From Chitinophaga sancti (GTDB lineage Bacteria; Bacteroidota; Bacteroidia; Chitinophagales; Chitinophagaceae), in the NCBI RefSeq assembly GCF_034424315.1, contig NZ_CP139972.1, positions 8,006,501 through 8,070,500 of the forward strand: DNA of 64,000 bases, read 5' to 3'. This document shows, piece after piece, positions 19,901 to 27,186 of this stretch; the first letter of the stretch is position 1; every line of letters starts with the position of its first letter. The notes below the pieces were generated by a model. It was not told the DNA's origin. It did not search any database and saw only the letters and a program-made list of their open reading frames with translations. The position numbers and the translations under genes were made by a program.

Positions 19901-22623
19901 CCAGGGAAATGCAGAATATGCTGCAGAACAACTACCTGTCTACACCGCTTGTACGCTATTGGCAGTTTAATCCTTTCCGGAACCATACCATCGCTTCTCT
20001 GCAAAACAATCTGCAGAATCCTACACAGATAAAGGTCTACAATGATGATCCGTTTGACCCGGACGCTATTGCCCGGCTGAGAATCGGAGCATATGAGAAG
20101 AATACAGTGATGCAGTATATTGATAATCTGCTTGACTGGGGAGACATGGAATTCACACAATATACCTGGGAAAGCATTAACACTGCCACCATGTTGTACG
20201 TGTATGCGTATGATCTGCTGGGCCCCCGCCCTCAGGATCTGGGTCCCTGCAGCAGCCAGCCAGCCGCCAACTTTGCAGACATACAGGCCAAATATGGCAG
20301 CAATATTCCCCAGTTTTTGATAGACCTTGAAAATACCGCCGGAGGCGGACAAAAAGATGTCAACACCGGCAAATCAGGCGTAGCGTATAATGACCTCAAT
20401 CTGTATTTCTGTGTACCAGACAACAGTCAGCTGATGGGCTACTGGGACCGTGTGGAAGACCGGCTTTACAAAATCAGGCATTGTCTCAACATCAACGGTA
20501 TCGCGCAGCCATTACCTTTATTCGACGCACCGATCGACCCCAACCTGCTCGTAAAAGCTGCCGCAGTCAGCAACGGCGTCCTGAATGTACAATACCCCTT
20601 CCAGCCGGCAGTACCTTACTACCGCTTTACCGCTATGCTAGCGCGTGCCTATAGTATTGCCAACACCCTTGCACAACTGGGGAGCATGCTGTTGTCTGTT
20701 CTGCAGAACCGCGATACAGAAGGACTGGCCCTACTCAACTCCACCCAGCAGATCGCATTGCTCAATATGATCACCCTGATGAAACAGCAGCAGATAGATG
20801 AACAACAACAAACCATCTCCTCACTCAACAATGCCCTCGAAAGCGCGCAATACCGGCAAACCTACTACACCAACCTGCTGACCAACGGACTCAATGCTCA
20901 TGAAACCGCCGCCCTGGTGCTGTGTGCAGAAGTAACCCCACCGCAGCTGTTGGCCATGGGAATCCGCGGTGTAGCAGTGGCTGGCTACCTTGCCCCCAAT
21001 ATTTTCGGGCTGGCCGATGGGGGAATGCAATTTGGTGAAGCCATCAACACCGGTGCACAGATCAGCGAAGGCGCTGCTGCTATCATCAACCAGAGCGCTG
21101 CCGTGCTTAATACCATGGCTCAGTTCGACCGAAGAGATGGAGACTGGACCCTCCAACAACAAACCGCCGGGTTTGAGGTACCACAACTGACCTCACAAAT
21201 TGCAGCCGCTCAGGTCCAGCTGGAGTACTATCAGCAAGACCTCTCCGTTCATCTGAAAAGTATAGAACAGGCCAAACGGGTTGATGATTTTCTGCATACC
21301 AAGTTTACCAATCAGGATTTATATCAGTGGATGACAGGACGACTTTCCTCCCTGTTCTATAACAGCTACCAGCTTGCCCTCAACACAGCACTGGCCGCAC
21401 AAACCGCCTATCAGTACGAACTGAATAACAGCAATACCTTTATCACCTACAACTACTGGGATACCCTGCATAGCGGATTGCTCTCCGGCGAAGCACTGCA
21501 GCTGTCTTTGCAACAAATGGAAGCGTCCTACATGAAAGGCAATTCACGCACGCTCGAAATCGAAAAAACGATTTCACTGCGACAGGCATTTCCGCAGGAG
21601 TTCCTGAAATTCATCTGGGGACCACAAAATGCCCAACAGGGCGTATTTAACTTCACGCTCAGCGAACGGATGTTCGACTTTGATTTTCCGGGACACTATT
21701 GTCGTAAAATAAAGGCCATCTCCATCTCTTTACCGGCAGTAGTTGGGCCTTATCAAAACCTTAATGCAACGCTTATACAAAACTCAAATTACGTTATCCA
21801 GAAAACGGATACCAATGCAACGGCCGTCAATTACCTCATCTACCTGACAAGCGTCAATCCCACTGGTAATGCACCGCAAGCACCAGCATCCGATGTGCTT
21901 CGCAGCAACTGGATGCCAGGCCAGCAAATCGCCGTTTCCAAAGGAGCAGATGACAATGGTATGTTCCAGCTGGATTTTAACGACGACCGTTATCTGCCGT
22001 TTGAAGGCACCGGCGCCGTATCCACCTGGACTTTCCTGTTGCCGCCGGATACAAACAGGATCAACTTCAATTCCATTACCGATGTGATCGTGAAGATAAA
22101 ATACACCGCTACTGACGGAGGCAAAACATTCGCTGATAACGTCAAATCATTGTACAAAACACAAGACCCGCAATACGCCAATCTGCTGGCCAAAACAATG
22201 GAGATGAATCAGACCTATGCGGATGCCTGGTATAAATTGTTTAACACTCCTCCGGTTGAAAATAAACAATCCATCTCTTTCAACGTAACAGACAATTATG
22301 TACTGACCACCCTCCGAAATATTAAGCTGCATTCAGTACTGCTGCAATTTGAAATAGCCGGAACTCCTATCAGTGGTAATAACTTTATCAGCCTGACCAT
22401 TGGCAGCGGGAGTCCGCAGGTCTTCAACATCGATAATAATTTCGGAGAAGTGGTGCCTCAGAGTGTTAGCGGGGACGGCGCCTCCGTCATCTGGAAACTT
22501 ACATTTGATATCTCCCAAACACCCCAGACGCTCATCAAAACTATAGCATCCGGCAAGGTACTTGACCCCGACAAATTGCTGAACATGGCGCTGGTAGTGG
22601 TATACGAGGCGGACAAATTTTAA
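13912..22623 (+). CDS. TcA pore-forming component of an ABC (Tc) toxin
   Basis: 2903 residues, in the size range of TcdA1-type proteins (about 2500). The N-terminus has the VRP1/SpvA-like alpha-helical region (CDECKSILGAAAYFVDLMR). A beta-rich insert lies at about 385-480, within the shell part. The middle contains the region annotated as neuraminidase-like in this family. Long Gln/Ala-rich helices (about 2280-2530) form the channel and shaft, and the C-terminal TcB-binding domain follows (FDFDFPGHYCRKIKAISISLP, then beta-rich to the end). TcA binds the target cell, forms the pentameric syringe and lets the TcB-TcC cocoon deliver its cargo. It shares an operon with the fused TcB-TcC gene before it and the Hint protein after it. 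The start at 13912 is used; an ATG two codons later is an alternative. Confidence 0.93.
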   Translation: MTMNPSKTRSAVIPDSLKDFYHRNPHFDIQTTNLLDTDIISQYGLKNTPEELHTLRKWQRLRRIGPDENTAHTLFTAGIDSAQQLTTMSRSTFIHQYSDLLGEESIANQVYDRALRLKDQTMHLLATVHGVVANRYFRNMAVNPISKDVTGYFEALSDYQQIFGTLDFCTCDECKSILGAAAYFVDLMRIIDKAITVPDSTGNTPIPAGLTLKARRPDLWQIELTCTNTNTMVPYLQIVNAILENTVEDALINNNPGTYPVVWQSMATAVYPFNTPYNQPLNQIRVLLKQFQLTLSAIISAFDPDKKQPVGYAVEELNLSLERYQLVKTPGTSAASLTAAYGTTVGTNDNGGLEVLSKILKQTGLERNDFMSLLRQQLSQEERTGVTYTYTPSIFGTRLTLTFFGNEVRGSFDDCYGTLEGTLNGNVITGTWSQAGIDPPDNEGSFQFTMTTNYSSFTGKWMKGYESQWSPSPWNGTQTGGAQAVTLAHQLFINQGLTGNAYMDITINNVDSNNPIEQITNINHDTLDRLNRFLRLAKAIGWEYSTLDWLMMSFGFSAINDSTLESLADVKTLADRLNIDPVNLAACWFDIKTTGMGDNCYSEALFDTIFNDPALIRNGSDLDYYHPVTTLTGNSQDALFNNPLYLNTPVDWVISQTLFDTEHSQLSQSAQSALNYSRRIVSGLKASNNDLTAIAANFYPNTSSMPLGVSNLSLLYRHTLLPARLKMPVADYLVLLKLTNKKSLQRLLPADIRQIADVADWMQATRFNVYELDYILNSVTSLYVNTGYTSDSLNAFLASLVTYVQPLLVVSTSFISNAINADVSNAFFNYFSTHGFVNTQGVVLKQLTDADKKLITSLTLPDKTSYTPTAEQLDDAQKRLNQLYTDQQQALISNLAGFFNTTPELTAVMIAGISAIQQIPSAVTLLIANISPVPAALSAFILMFSQHLLIATRLSLTPDELNNIFNYPQAYLNGSTDVFNFKPLLLTNLINIWKMKSLVYTFQDTQNQFISFLAQAANGSVTDAQMQKLCALTGWPPDQSMFVCNILFGETKRCSTVCEIYQVNNCFIIGKKLGLDMYFIQSLASLQLLSAANNDNWFTFTNKANALTGALHACSGEQAWAGIYKKYNSPLLEQQRDVLEAYSIWTLNKTYSDISNSRALYEYLLIDVDMGGCSETSLIRQALNSAQLYLQRCRLNLELNASISKDAIPDSWWPWLMSYREWEANRQIFLYPENYLDPALRRTKTSLFTQLENDLSQAEITKPNVGKAYKTYLDNFGDLAKLQYVEACQYIVHDPALGAAETLYLFARSQTNPTNYYYITRQSGSIWTEWKEISITIPSPLITPVYAFNRLFIFWTELTTTQVTDFTSSNGNAKATVVKAAIKYSFIDFSGNWTAPQSLADPQVINVTSEKDLHAPFDPAFFSPDQPYWHKVAVLPITSEHFTDPVTGRISGDKLMICYGPLLAQYAHSNILTAANVSTNNNTDFSAFKSIIDSAVSNNNQLIWASQNSQLPLMGSFVIDSLLNPSWLINQQEVRYLSNDVFGDNTTPVIQAGFDDVTGALVLVPVYNTIGNNYTEGMNLQQIIALMPAKADVLSFYWPEGGITADDSNKFFYGLQKPHGPLSPDGTIDPRIEYYSVDMISTLLQGYSQVICRYVLDTLLQLFYGSPSILGNPQAPGATIFPVRNAPCSFVFIHPGGTFLFEPDDSESVPDITDALQIASIFGWVAPDAFINKGLNINNTLSSTIYKGLQERVLKLLDANGIVNMRLASLTDADMITAPLMISELQAQWVLNVLLSSGRTGIQYDSTTVDQDLDYDTMQFATTRLTTGVVRDIDRRLFAGGIDAVLQLSTQQAPVNIGACFSDLQPDFQVIPPASLYTNQVDFTGPYGLYYWELFYYAPTMVASQLNTNQQFLDAEQWYQYIFNPTLPPFVISPDAFINLDISKAQSEQFYTNLERAGYITSGSVTATANNATVAQIAQVLGLNLTVDSDGKNLRTAREMQNMLQNNYLSTPLVRYWQFNPFRNHTIASLQNNLQNPTQIKVYNDDPFDPDAIARLRIGAYEKNTVMQYIDNLLDWGDMEFTQYTWESINTATMLYVYAYDLLGPRPQDLGPCSSQPAANFADIQAKYGSNIPQFLIDLENTAGGGQKDVNTGKSGVAYNDLNLYFCVPDNSQLMGYWDRVEDRLYKIRHCLNINGIAQPLPLFDAPIDPNLLVKAAAVSNGVLNVQYPFQPAVPYYRFTAMLARAYSIANTLAQLGSMLLSVLQNRDTEGLALLNSTQQIALLNMITLMKQQQIDEQQQTISSLNNALESAQYRQTYYTNLLTNGLNAHETAALVLCAEVTPPQLLAMGIRGVAVAGYLAPNIFGLADGGMQFGEAINTGAQISEGAAAIINQSAAVLNTMAQFDRRDGDWTLQQQTAGFEVPQLTSQIAAAQVQLEYYQQDLSVHLKSIEQAKRVDDFLHTKFTNQDLYQWMTGRLSSLFYNSYQLALNTALAAQTAYQYELNNSNTFITYNYWDTLHSGLLSGEALQLSLQQMEASYMKGNSRTLEIEKTISLRQAFPQEFLKFIWGPQNAQQGVFNFTLSERMFDFDFPGHYCRKIKAISISLPAVVGPYQNLNATLIQNSNYVIQKTDTNATAVNYLIYLTSVNPTGNAPQAPASDVLRSNWMPGQQIAVSKGADDNGMFQLDFNDDRYLPFEGTGAVSTWTFLLPPDTNRINFNSITDVIVKIKYTATDGGKTFADNVKSLYKTQDPQYANLLAKTMEMNQTYADAWYKLFNTPPVENKQSISFNVTDNYVLTTLRNIKLHSVLLQFEIAGTPISGNNFISLTIGSGSPQVFNIDNNFGEVVPQSVSGDGASVIWKLTFDISQTPQTLIKTIASGKVLDPDKLLNMALVVVYEADKF

Positions 22624-22662
22624 CATCCTGCATCTATTCACCCAACAATAAAATCTAAAATT

Positions 22663-24525
22663 ATGGGTTACGATCCTACTACATGCTTCAATTCTCTTCG
22701 GGACCAAAGCTTAGGCCCCTGTCCCAACGCCCTGGGCACCGCCGTTTCCTACCACTGCACAGATGCGCAGGAAACCAACATCACACATGAATACTGTTCT
22801 CAGAACAATCTGTATTACAAACCATTCAAATACATGGAGGCTTACGACCCCAGTTTGTGTGCGCCTACTGAATATGATGCTAAAAAATGTAATGAACAGG
22901 TATTCGACGATCTGGACCATCTCGTAGACTATCTGCTCGCGCATCCTAACATGAAAAAGCGTGAATGCTGGTGCTGTTGCTCATGTATGGCATATGGAAC
23001 CCCGATTGCCATCCCTACAGGATTAAAAGCGATTGAAAAAATAGTGGAGGGAGAAGAGGTGATGAGCGGTGCTCTAACCAATACCAACGGAAAACTGACT
23101 TTTACCTGGACCCCTGCTACTGTTACCTTCAGCCAGGGAACACCACCCACTGATCCTCTAAGTGGTATTGCCACCACTATGGTATTCATCTACTGCCGGG
23201 AAGACCTCGGACTCATTTCCACCGAAGACCAGCTGCTGATGACCTCCGCCGGTACTCTGAAACAGGCAAACACCCTAAAGCCCGGCGACCAATTGGTGAC
23301 AGTAGATGGAGAACCCGTTGCCATCCAGAGTATTAAGATCGGTAACTGGTCAGGCGGCGTACATCACATTACAGCAGGCAAGCCTTTCACAGGAGATATC
23401 AATGGACATCTCATCAGTGCCGGCAGCTTTGTGGTGGGAGACTTTTCTGTACAGCTGGACCCTACAGCGCTGGGTGAAAAATTTGAAGCCGGCCCTCCTA
23501 TTGGCTCAACAGAATATGACAAAGCCAATGAAGCCACCAAACTCAAAACAGGCGTCTATTCTATGAATGGAGCAGCAGTTGAAAAAATCAGTCTGCCTAA
23601 AAACTTTAAACTGTTTCGTGATGAAGCACTTTACATTCCCTTCAATGCAAAAACCCTCATCACCAACGAACAGGCTATTGATATTGTAGGCAATCCAAAC
23701 GCTTATTTCCGTCCTTATGGTAATAAAAGCGGGGTTGATATTCTTCGGTATCTCTTTAAATTATATAAAGGATTTTATCCGGAATACACCTTTTATCTCG
23801 ACTGGGAGAATATTACGCCCAATGCATACGCGTTTGATGCCTATGGTACAAAAACAGTGGTTATTTCAGGCGGCCTGGTAAGATTACAGGGGATGTATCA
23901 GGAAGGGCTTGCCTTCATTATTTCCTACGGTATTGCTAGTCTTTCCAATCCGATAATTTACAATGGCCCCCATCCATTACCCACCATTCAGGCAGACTAC
24001 TATGGTATGGGATTAGTGATGCCTACCACCTGGTATACTACGGCCTATGATGTTTCGGACAAAGCCATTGCGCAGATGAAACAGTTCTGGGGATATATCT
24101 CTGAAGAGAATCAACAGGGTAATCCGGAGAATAACCAGGACTTTCCTTCTATCAAATGCAGAATTAACACGCTGATGTATGCACAGATGGGTGGCAACCT
24201 CCCCGCCTGCGCCCAACCTCCGCAATCACTGCTCAAGCTTACAGGCGAAGAGGTAGGTATCCTGAGCAATCAAAAACCATTCGTATGGTTGTCATTCAAC
24301 CAGGATCTTGATGAGGCCAGCTCAGAGGCCCCGGCCAACTATTCATTTAGCCCTGAAGCAACGATCAGCTCTGTAGCCATATCCCCCAACAATAATAAAG
24401 CGGTGATAATTGTTGCCGATTTTCAGGAAAATGTGGAATATACCGTTACGGTCAAACAGATCAAAAGTAATACCGGCTCTCCTCTGGACCCTCAAAAAAG
24501 CACCATTAAATTTACCGCACAATAA
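22663..24525 (+). CDS. Hint-domain protein with N-terminal Cys-rich segment, in Tc toxin operon
   Basis: 620 residues. The first 100 are Cys-rich and end in ECWCCCSC (101-108). Cys108 then opens a Hint (hedgehog/intein) module: MAYGTPIAIPTGLKAIEKI, a TEDQ block followed by LKPGDQLVTVDGEPV, and NGHLISAGSFVVGD as the last Hint strand. The middle (about 320-520) is unrecognised. The end (about 525-620) is a bacterial Ig-like domain of SbsA/Big_5 type (VWLSFNQDLDEAS...YTVTVKQIKSNTGSPLDP). Hint modules cut or splice their own backbone; the usual TxxH His is Gln here. It lies 39 bases after the TcA gene, so a role in toxin release, anchoring or processing is possible but is inference. No classical signal peptide is present. 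Confidence 0.75.
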   Translation: MGYDPTTCFNSLRDQSLGPCPNALGTAVSYHCTDAQETNITHEYCSQNNLYYKPFKYMEAYDPSLCAPTEYDAKKCNEQVFDDLDHLVDYLLAHPNMKKRECWCCCSCMAYGTPIAIPTGLKAIEKIVEGEEVMSGALTNTNGKLTFTWTPATVTFSQGTPPTDPLSGIATTMVFIYCREDLGLISTEDQLLMTSAGTLKQANTLKPGDQLVTVDGEPVAIQSIKIGNWSGGVHHITAGKPFTGDINGHLISAGSFVVGDFSVQLDPTALGEKFEAGPPIGSTEYDKANEATKLKTGVYSMNGAAVEKISLPKNFKLFRDEALYIPFNAKTLITNEQAIDIVGNPNAYFRPYGNKSGVDILRYLFKLYKGFYPEYTFYLDWENITPNAYAFDAYGTKTVVISGGLVRLQGMYQEGLAFIISYGIASLSNPIIYNGPHPLPTIQADYYGMGLVMPTTWYTTAYDVSDKAIAQMKQFWGYISEENQQGNPENNQDFPSIKCRINTLMYAQMGGNLPACAQPPQSLLKLTGEEVGILSNQKPFVWLSFNQDLDEASSEAPANYSFSPEATISSVAISPNNNKAVIIVADFQENVEYTVTVKQIKSNTGSPLDPQKSTIKFTAQ

Positions 24526-24536
24526 AAGCTGCAACT

Positions 24537-25067
24537 ATGGACAATACGCTAATGGAACAACGTAGCCAGTTTGCGGAAATACTGGGGCTGGAGGGGCCCG
24601 TTCCGGAAGAAGTCTTGAAACTGGCAGTCGAAAATGAAAGTTATGCCCGTAACCTGCTTCTGAGCAAAGACCATCCGGAAATACTGGAGGTACTGCTTAA
24701 AAAGCCGCGTTCACAAAACATACAGGAATTTTCCAATACAGACCTGATAAAAAAAGCTGCTACAGCCATACTTCGCTGGAGCCAGACAGGGTTTTCCGTA
24801 GTAAATGTACAGGTGCTCGAACGACGTGAAGACGCCTGCCTGCAATGTTCGAACCTTCGTGATCCCAAAGGCATGCTTCAGCAGCTGATTCCATCCGCAG
24901 GACTCAATAACAAACCCGGACACCGGACAGGGAAAAAGGTTTGTGATCTCTGCGGCTGTAATGTATCTAACAAGATACGTCTGCCTTCTGAAGCCTGCCC
25001 CGGTATCCATCCGGATAATCACGAACTGACCCTCTGGGGAGAACCCATTAAGCATCGGAATAAATAA
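24537..25067 (+). CDS. Small zinc-ribbon-like protein closing the Tc operon
   Basis: 176 residues. The N-terminal 90 look helical (VPEEVLKLAVENESYARNLL). The C-terminal half has CLQC, then CDLCGC, then a single Cys in EACPGIHP, a spacing like the small phage-type zinc ribbons with a CxxC...CxxCGC...CP pattern. The gene starts 11 bases after the Hint protein and precedes a strong terminator, so it is the last gene of the toxin operon. Such proteins are usually adaptors or assembly factors, but no function is established here. I do not recognise a named family with certainty. Confidence 0.65.
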   Translation: MDNTLMEQRSQFAEILGLEGPVPEEVLKLAVENESYARNLLLSKDHPEILEVLLKKPRSQNIQEFSNTDLIKKAATAILRWSQTGFSVVNVQVLERREDACLQCSNLRDPKGMLQQLIPSAGLNNKPGHRTGKKVCDLCGCNVSNKIRLPSEACPGIHPDNHELTLWGEPIKHRNK

Positions 25068-25080
25068 GCAATTACACCTG

Positions 25081-25114
25081 ACCGGGCCCCTTGTCATGAG
25101 GGGTCCGGTTTTTT
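25081..25114 (+). terminator. Rho-independent terminator of the Tc operon
   Basis: A 10-base stem (ACCGGGCCCC at 25081-25090 with GGGGTCCGGT at 25100-25109, one wobble pair) and a 9-base loop are followed directly by five T residues. It lies 14 bases after the zinc-ribbon gene stop. Confidence 0.9.
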
Positions 25115-25642
25115 ATATCGGGAATGCTCCGTTAAGAAACGTGTATTAAAGAAACAACTTCTTTTAGTCTATAAGAAAAGTCCGATATAGGTAAAAATAC
25201 CAACTACCTGGTATTGGCGGGCTGTTAATTATGGCTTATCTTCATACATGCAGCTTTCCCGGTAATCTGCAAGAAAATTGCTATCATGCTACCGAGACAA
25301 CCCTAAAACGACCCTAAAACATATGCTTATTAAAAGAACCTTATTAGCAAGCTTTCTGCTTATCTACCATTATTACCTGTTCAGCATGACTTTGATCCCT
25401 TTGGCTTTACTGTTATCAAGTATGACAGATAGTTTAATTAAATCCCTGGTTGCATCTCCAACTAGGAATTCAAGTAAAATGACCTGTAGGTAGCAGTAGA
25501 CAAAGTATCCTGAAAGCATTAGAAGACACCTGGATTAGCTTACTAACAGTAATAGTATCCAAAGCATAATTCTAGTCATTGTATGTGGGGTACATACTTA
25601 AAGAGGTATTCAGGTAATTAAACCTAACTAAATAACGATAAT
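25115..25642. other. Intergenic region upstream of the oxidase operon
   Basis: About 530 bases without a credible gene. It must contain the promoter of the oxidase operon starting at 25643. Only short frames occur; the 71-codon one at 25278 has no protein-like character. A short direct repeat of CCCTAAAAC occurs near 25300-25320. Confidence 0.5.
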
Positions 25643-27142
25643 ATGAATATCAACCCGAAAAGAGATCATTTCATTTTGCCAATATTAGAATGGGTCAAGA
25701 CCAATACCAAGCCAAAGGACAGTGCATCAAAAGCCATGTTTACATCCAGTGGCAAGCCTATAAGCCATTGTGATCATTTAAAAGACGCAAAACCTTTTAA
25801 GGTACCATCTCAATTTAATGGGAAGGATTATATTACAATGCTGCTCCAGATAGATGCCGAAATAGAGCAGGGCCTGATGCTACAGTACCTTTACTCAGCT
25901 TATAGTATCGGCGGGCCAAACATATCAGCAAAGCACCAGGAAAAAGTCCATACATGGCAAAACATCATTCTGGGTATTGCAAAAGAAGAAATGGGGCATT
26001 TCATCTCTGTACAGAATGTGTTGAAAGTGATTGGGGCTCCGTTAAATTTTGGAAGAGAGAGTTATCCATGGGATAGCCCTTTCTATCCGTTCCCTTTCAC
26101 GCTGGAAAAATTCTCTCTTGGTTCGCTTGCCAAATATGTTTACGCAGAAGCACCTTGTGACTGGCTGGAAGGCGATGATCCTTTAGCCGCCGAAATTCGG
26201 GAATCGGTAGATGCAACCGTATCCGATCCACATACTGTCGGCGCATTGTTTATAGTGCTGCTTCAATTAATCAACGATCCTAAAGTAATATCGGATGAAA
26301 CTTTTCAGGCAGGAACCTTTAACTTCCAGGCTAAGTTTGATGAGTGGGGCCGTGGATATACCGGGGGCAACAGGGGAAGTGACGGTAAAGGCATTTATAC
26401 AAGAAGTCCCGATGTATTGGTCGCGCCATTATTATCCCGCGACGATGCTTATAATGCACTGTCGGAGATAGCAGAACAGGGGGAAGGTTTAGATACGAAA
26501 GAGAATGCTATACCTTCTCATTTTGAGCGGTTCCTGCACATTTATAAAGAGTACAAAGCGATACTGGAAGAAACCAATGGTACTTTCGATCCTTCCCGTA
26601 ACGTAGCTACCAATCCCCATGTGGGCTCAGAAACTCATATCGCAGCGGAAACCCCGTCTGATTCAGCGGCAACCGGTGAGGAAACGGATGAAATTACAGA
26701 CCCGCAGGCGATACTCTGGGCCAATTTGTGTGACATTCGTTACCGGTTATTACTCAATTTCCTGAACCATAGTTTTTTATTGGATAATGGCTTTAATAAT
26801 TCCGGCAATTCCTCTCCCCGTGGAATGATCATCAATTCTGCATTTGGTGAAATGTATAATTTAAGAAGTCTGGCTTCCATCCTGGTGCAGACCCCGGTAG
26901 CTAAGAACAGCAAAAAAATGGCAGGCCCTCCGTTTACGCTTCCTTATACATTTGATTTGCCTTTTGGGGAACATAACCGATGGCGATTGCACAAAGATCT
27001 GCTGGAAGGCTCAAATAATATTATAAAGCAGCTAAAGGGATTTAAAGATCAGCCGCATATTCAATATTTGAATGGGTTGCAGGAAGCCGATCAGAAACTA
27101 TTACGGGCAATTGTAGATCTGACAGCAGGTAACTTGGTGTGA
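25643..27142 (+). CDS. Ferritin-like protein of the VioB/RebD (iminophenyl-pyruvate dimer synthase) type
   Basis: 499 residues. It matches the C-terminal ferritin-like half of VioB. Block one is DAEIEQGLMLQYLYSAYSIG (Glu73, Glu75), block two GIAKEEMGHFISVQNVLKVIG (Glu115/116, His119), and near the end there is MAGPPFTLPYTFDLPFG. These are the diiron-type Glu and ExxH ligands. The large N-terminal half of VioB/RebD is absent. VioB and RebD couple two imine molecules made by a partner amino-acid oxidase. Here the next gene, 45 bases on, is also an amino-acid-oxidase-type protein, so an analogous relay is plausible (inference). A low-complexity acidic stretch (about 330-355) separates the two conserved parts. 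It is the first gene of a four-gene operon. Confidence 0.82.
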   Translation: MNINPKRDHFILPILEWVKTNTKPKDSASKAMFTSSGKPISHCDHLKDAKPFKVPSQFNGKDYITMLLQIDAEIEQGLMLQYLYSAYSIGGPNISAKHQEKVHTWQNIILGIAKEEMGHFISVQNVLKVIGAPLNFGRESYPWDSPFYPFPFTLEKFSLGSLAKYVYAEAPCDWLEGDDPLAAEIRESVDATVSDPHTVGALFIVLLQLINDPKVISDETFQAGTFNFQAKFDEWGRGYTGGNRGSDGKGIYTRSPDVLVAPLLSRDDAYNALSEIAEQGEGLDTKENAIPSHFERFLHIYKEYKAILEETNGTFDPSRNVATNPHVGSETHIAAETPSDSAATGEETDEITDPQAILWANLCDIRYRLLLNFLNHSFLLDNGFNNSGNSSPRGMIINSAFGEMYNLRSLASILVQTPVAKNSKKMAGPPFTLPYTFDLPFGEHNRWRLHKDLLEGSNNIIKQLKGFKDQPHIQYLNGLQEADQKLLRAIVDLTAGNLV

Positions 27143-27186
27143 TTTCAAACTAAATTAACTCAGTTAAGATATATAAATACTGTGAT

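Noticed and set aside
6733..22707. Numerous open frames antisense or out of frame in the Tc genes
   Set aside because: All lie fully inside two very long coding regions with clear family identity and have Cys/Arg-rich shadow composition.
25278..25493. 71-codon open frame between the Tc and oxidase operons
   Set aside because: No family, no supporting context and irregular composition; more likely promoter region.
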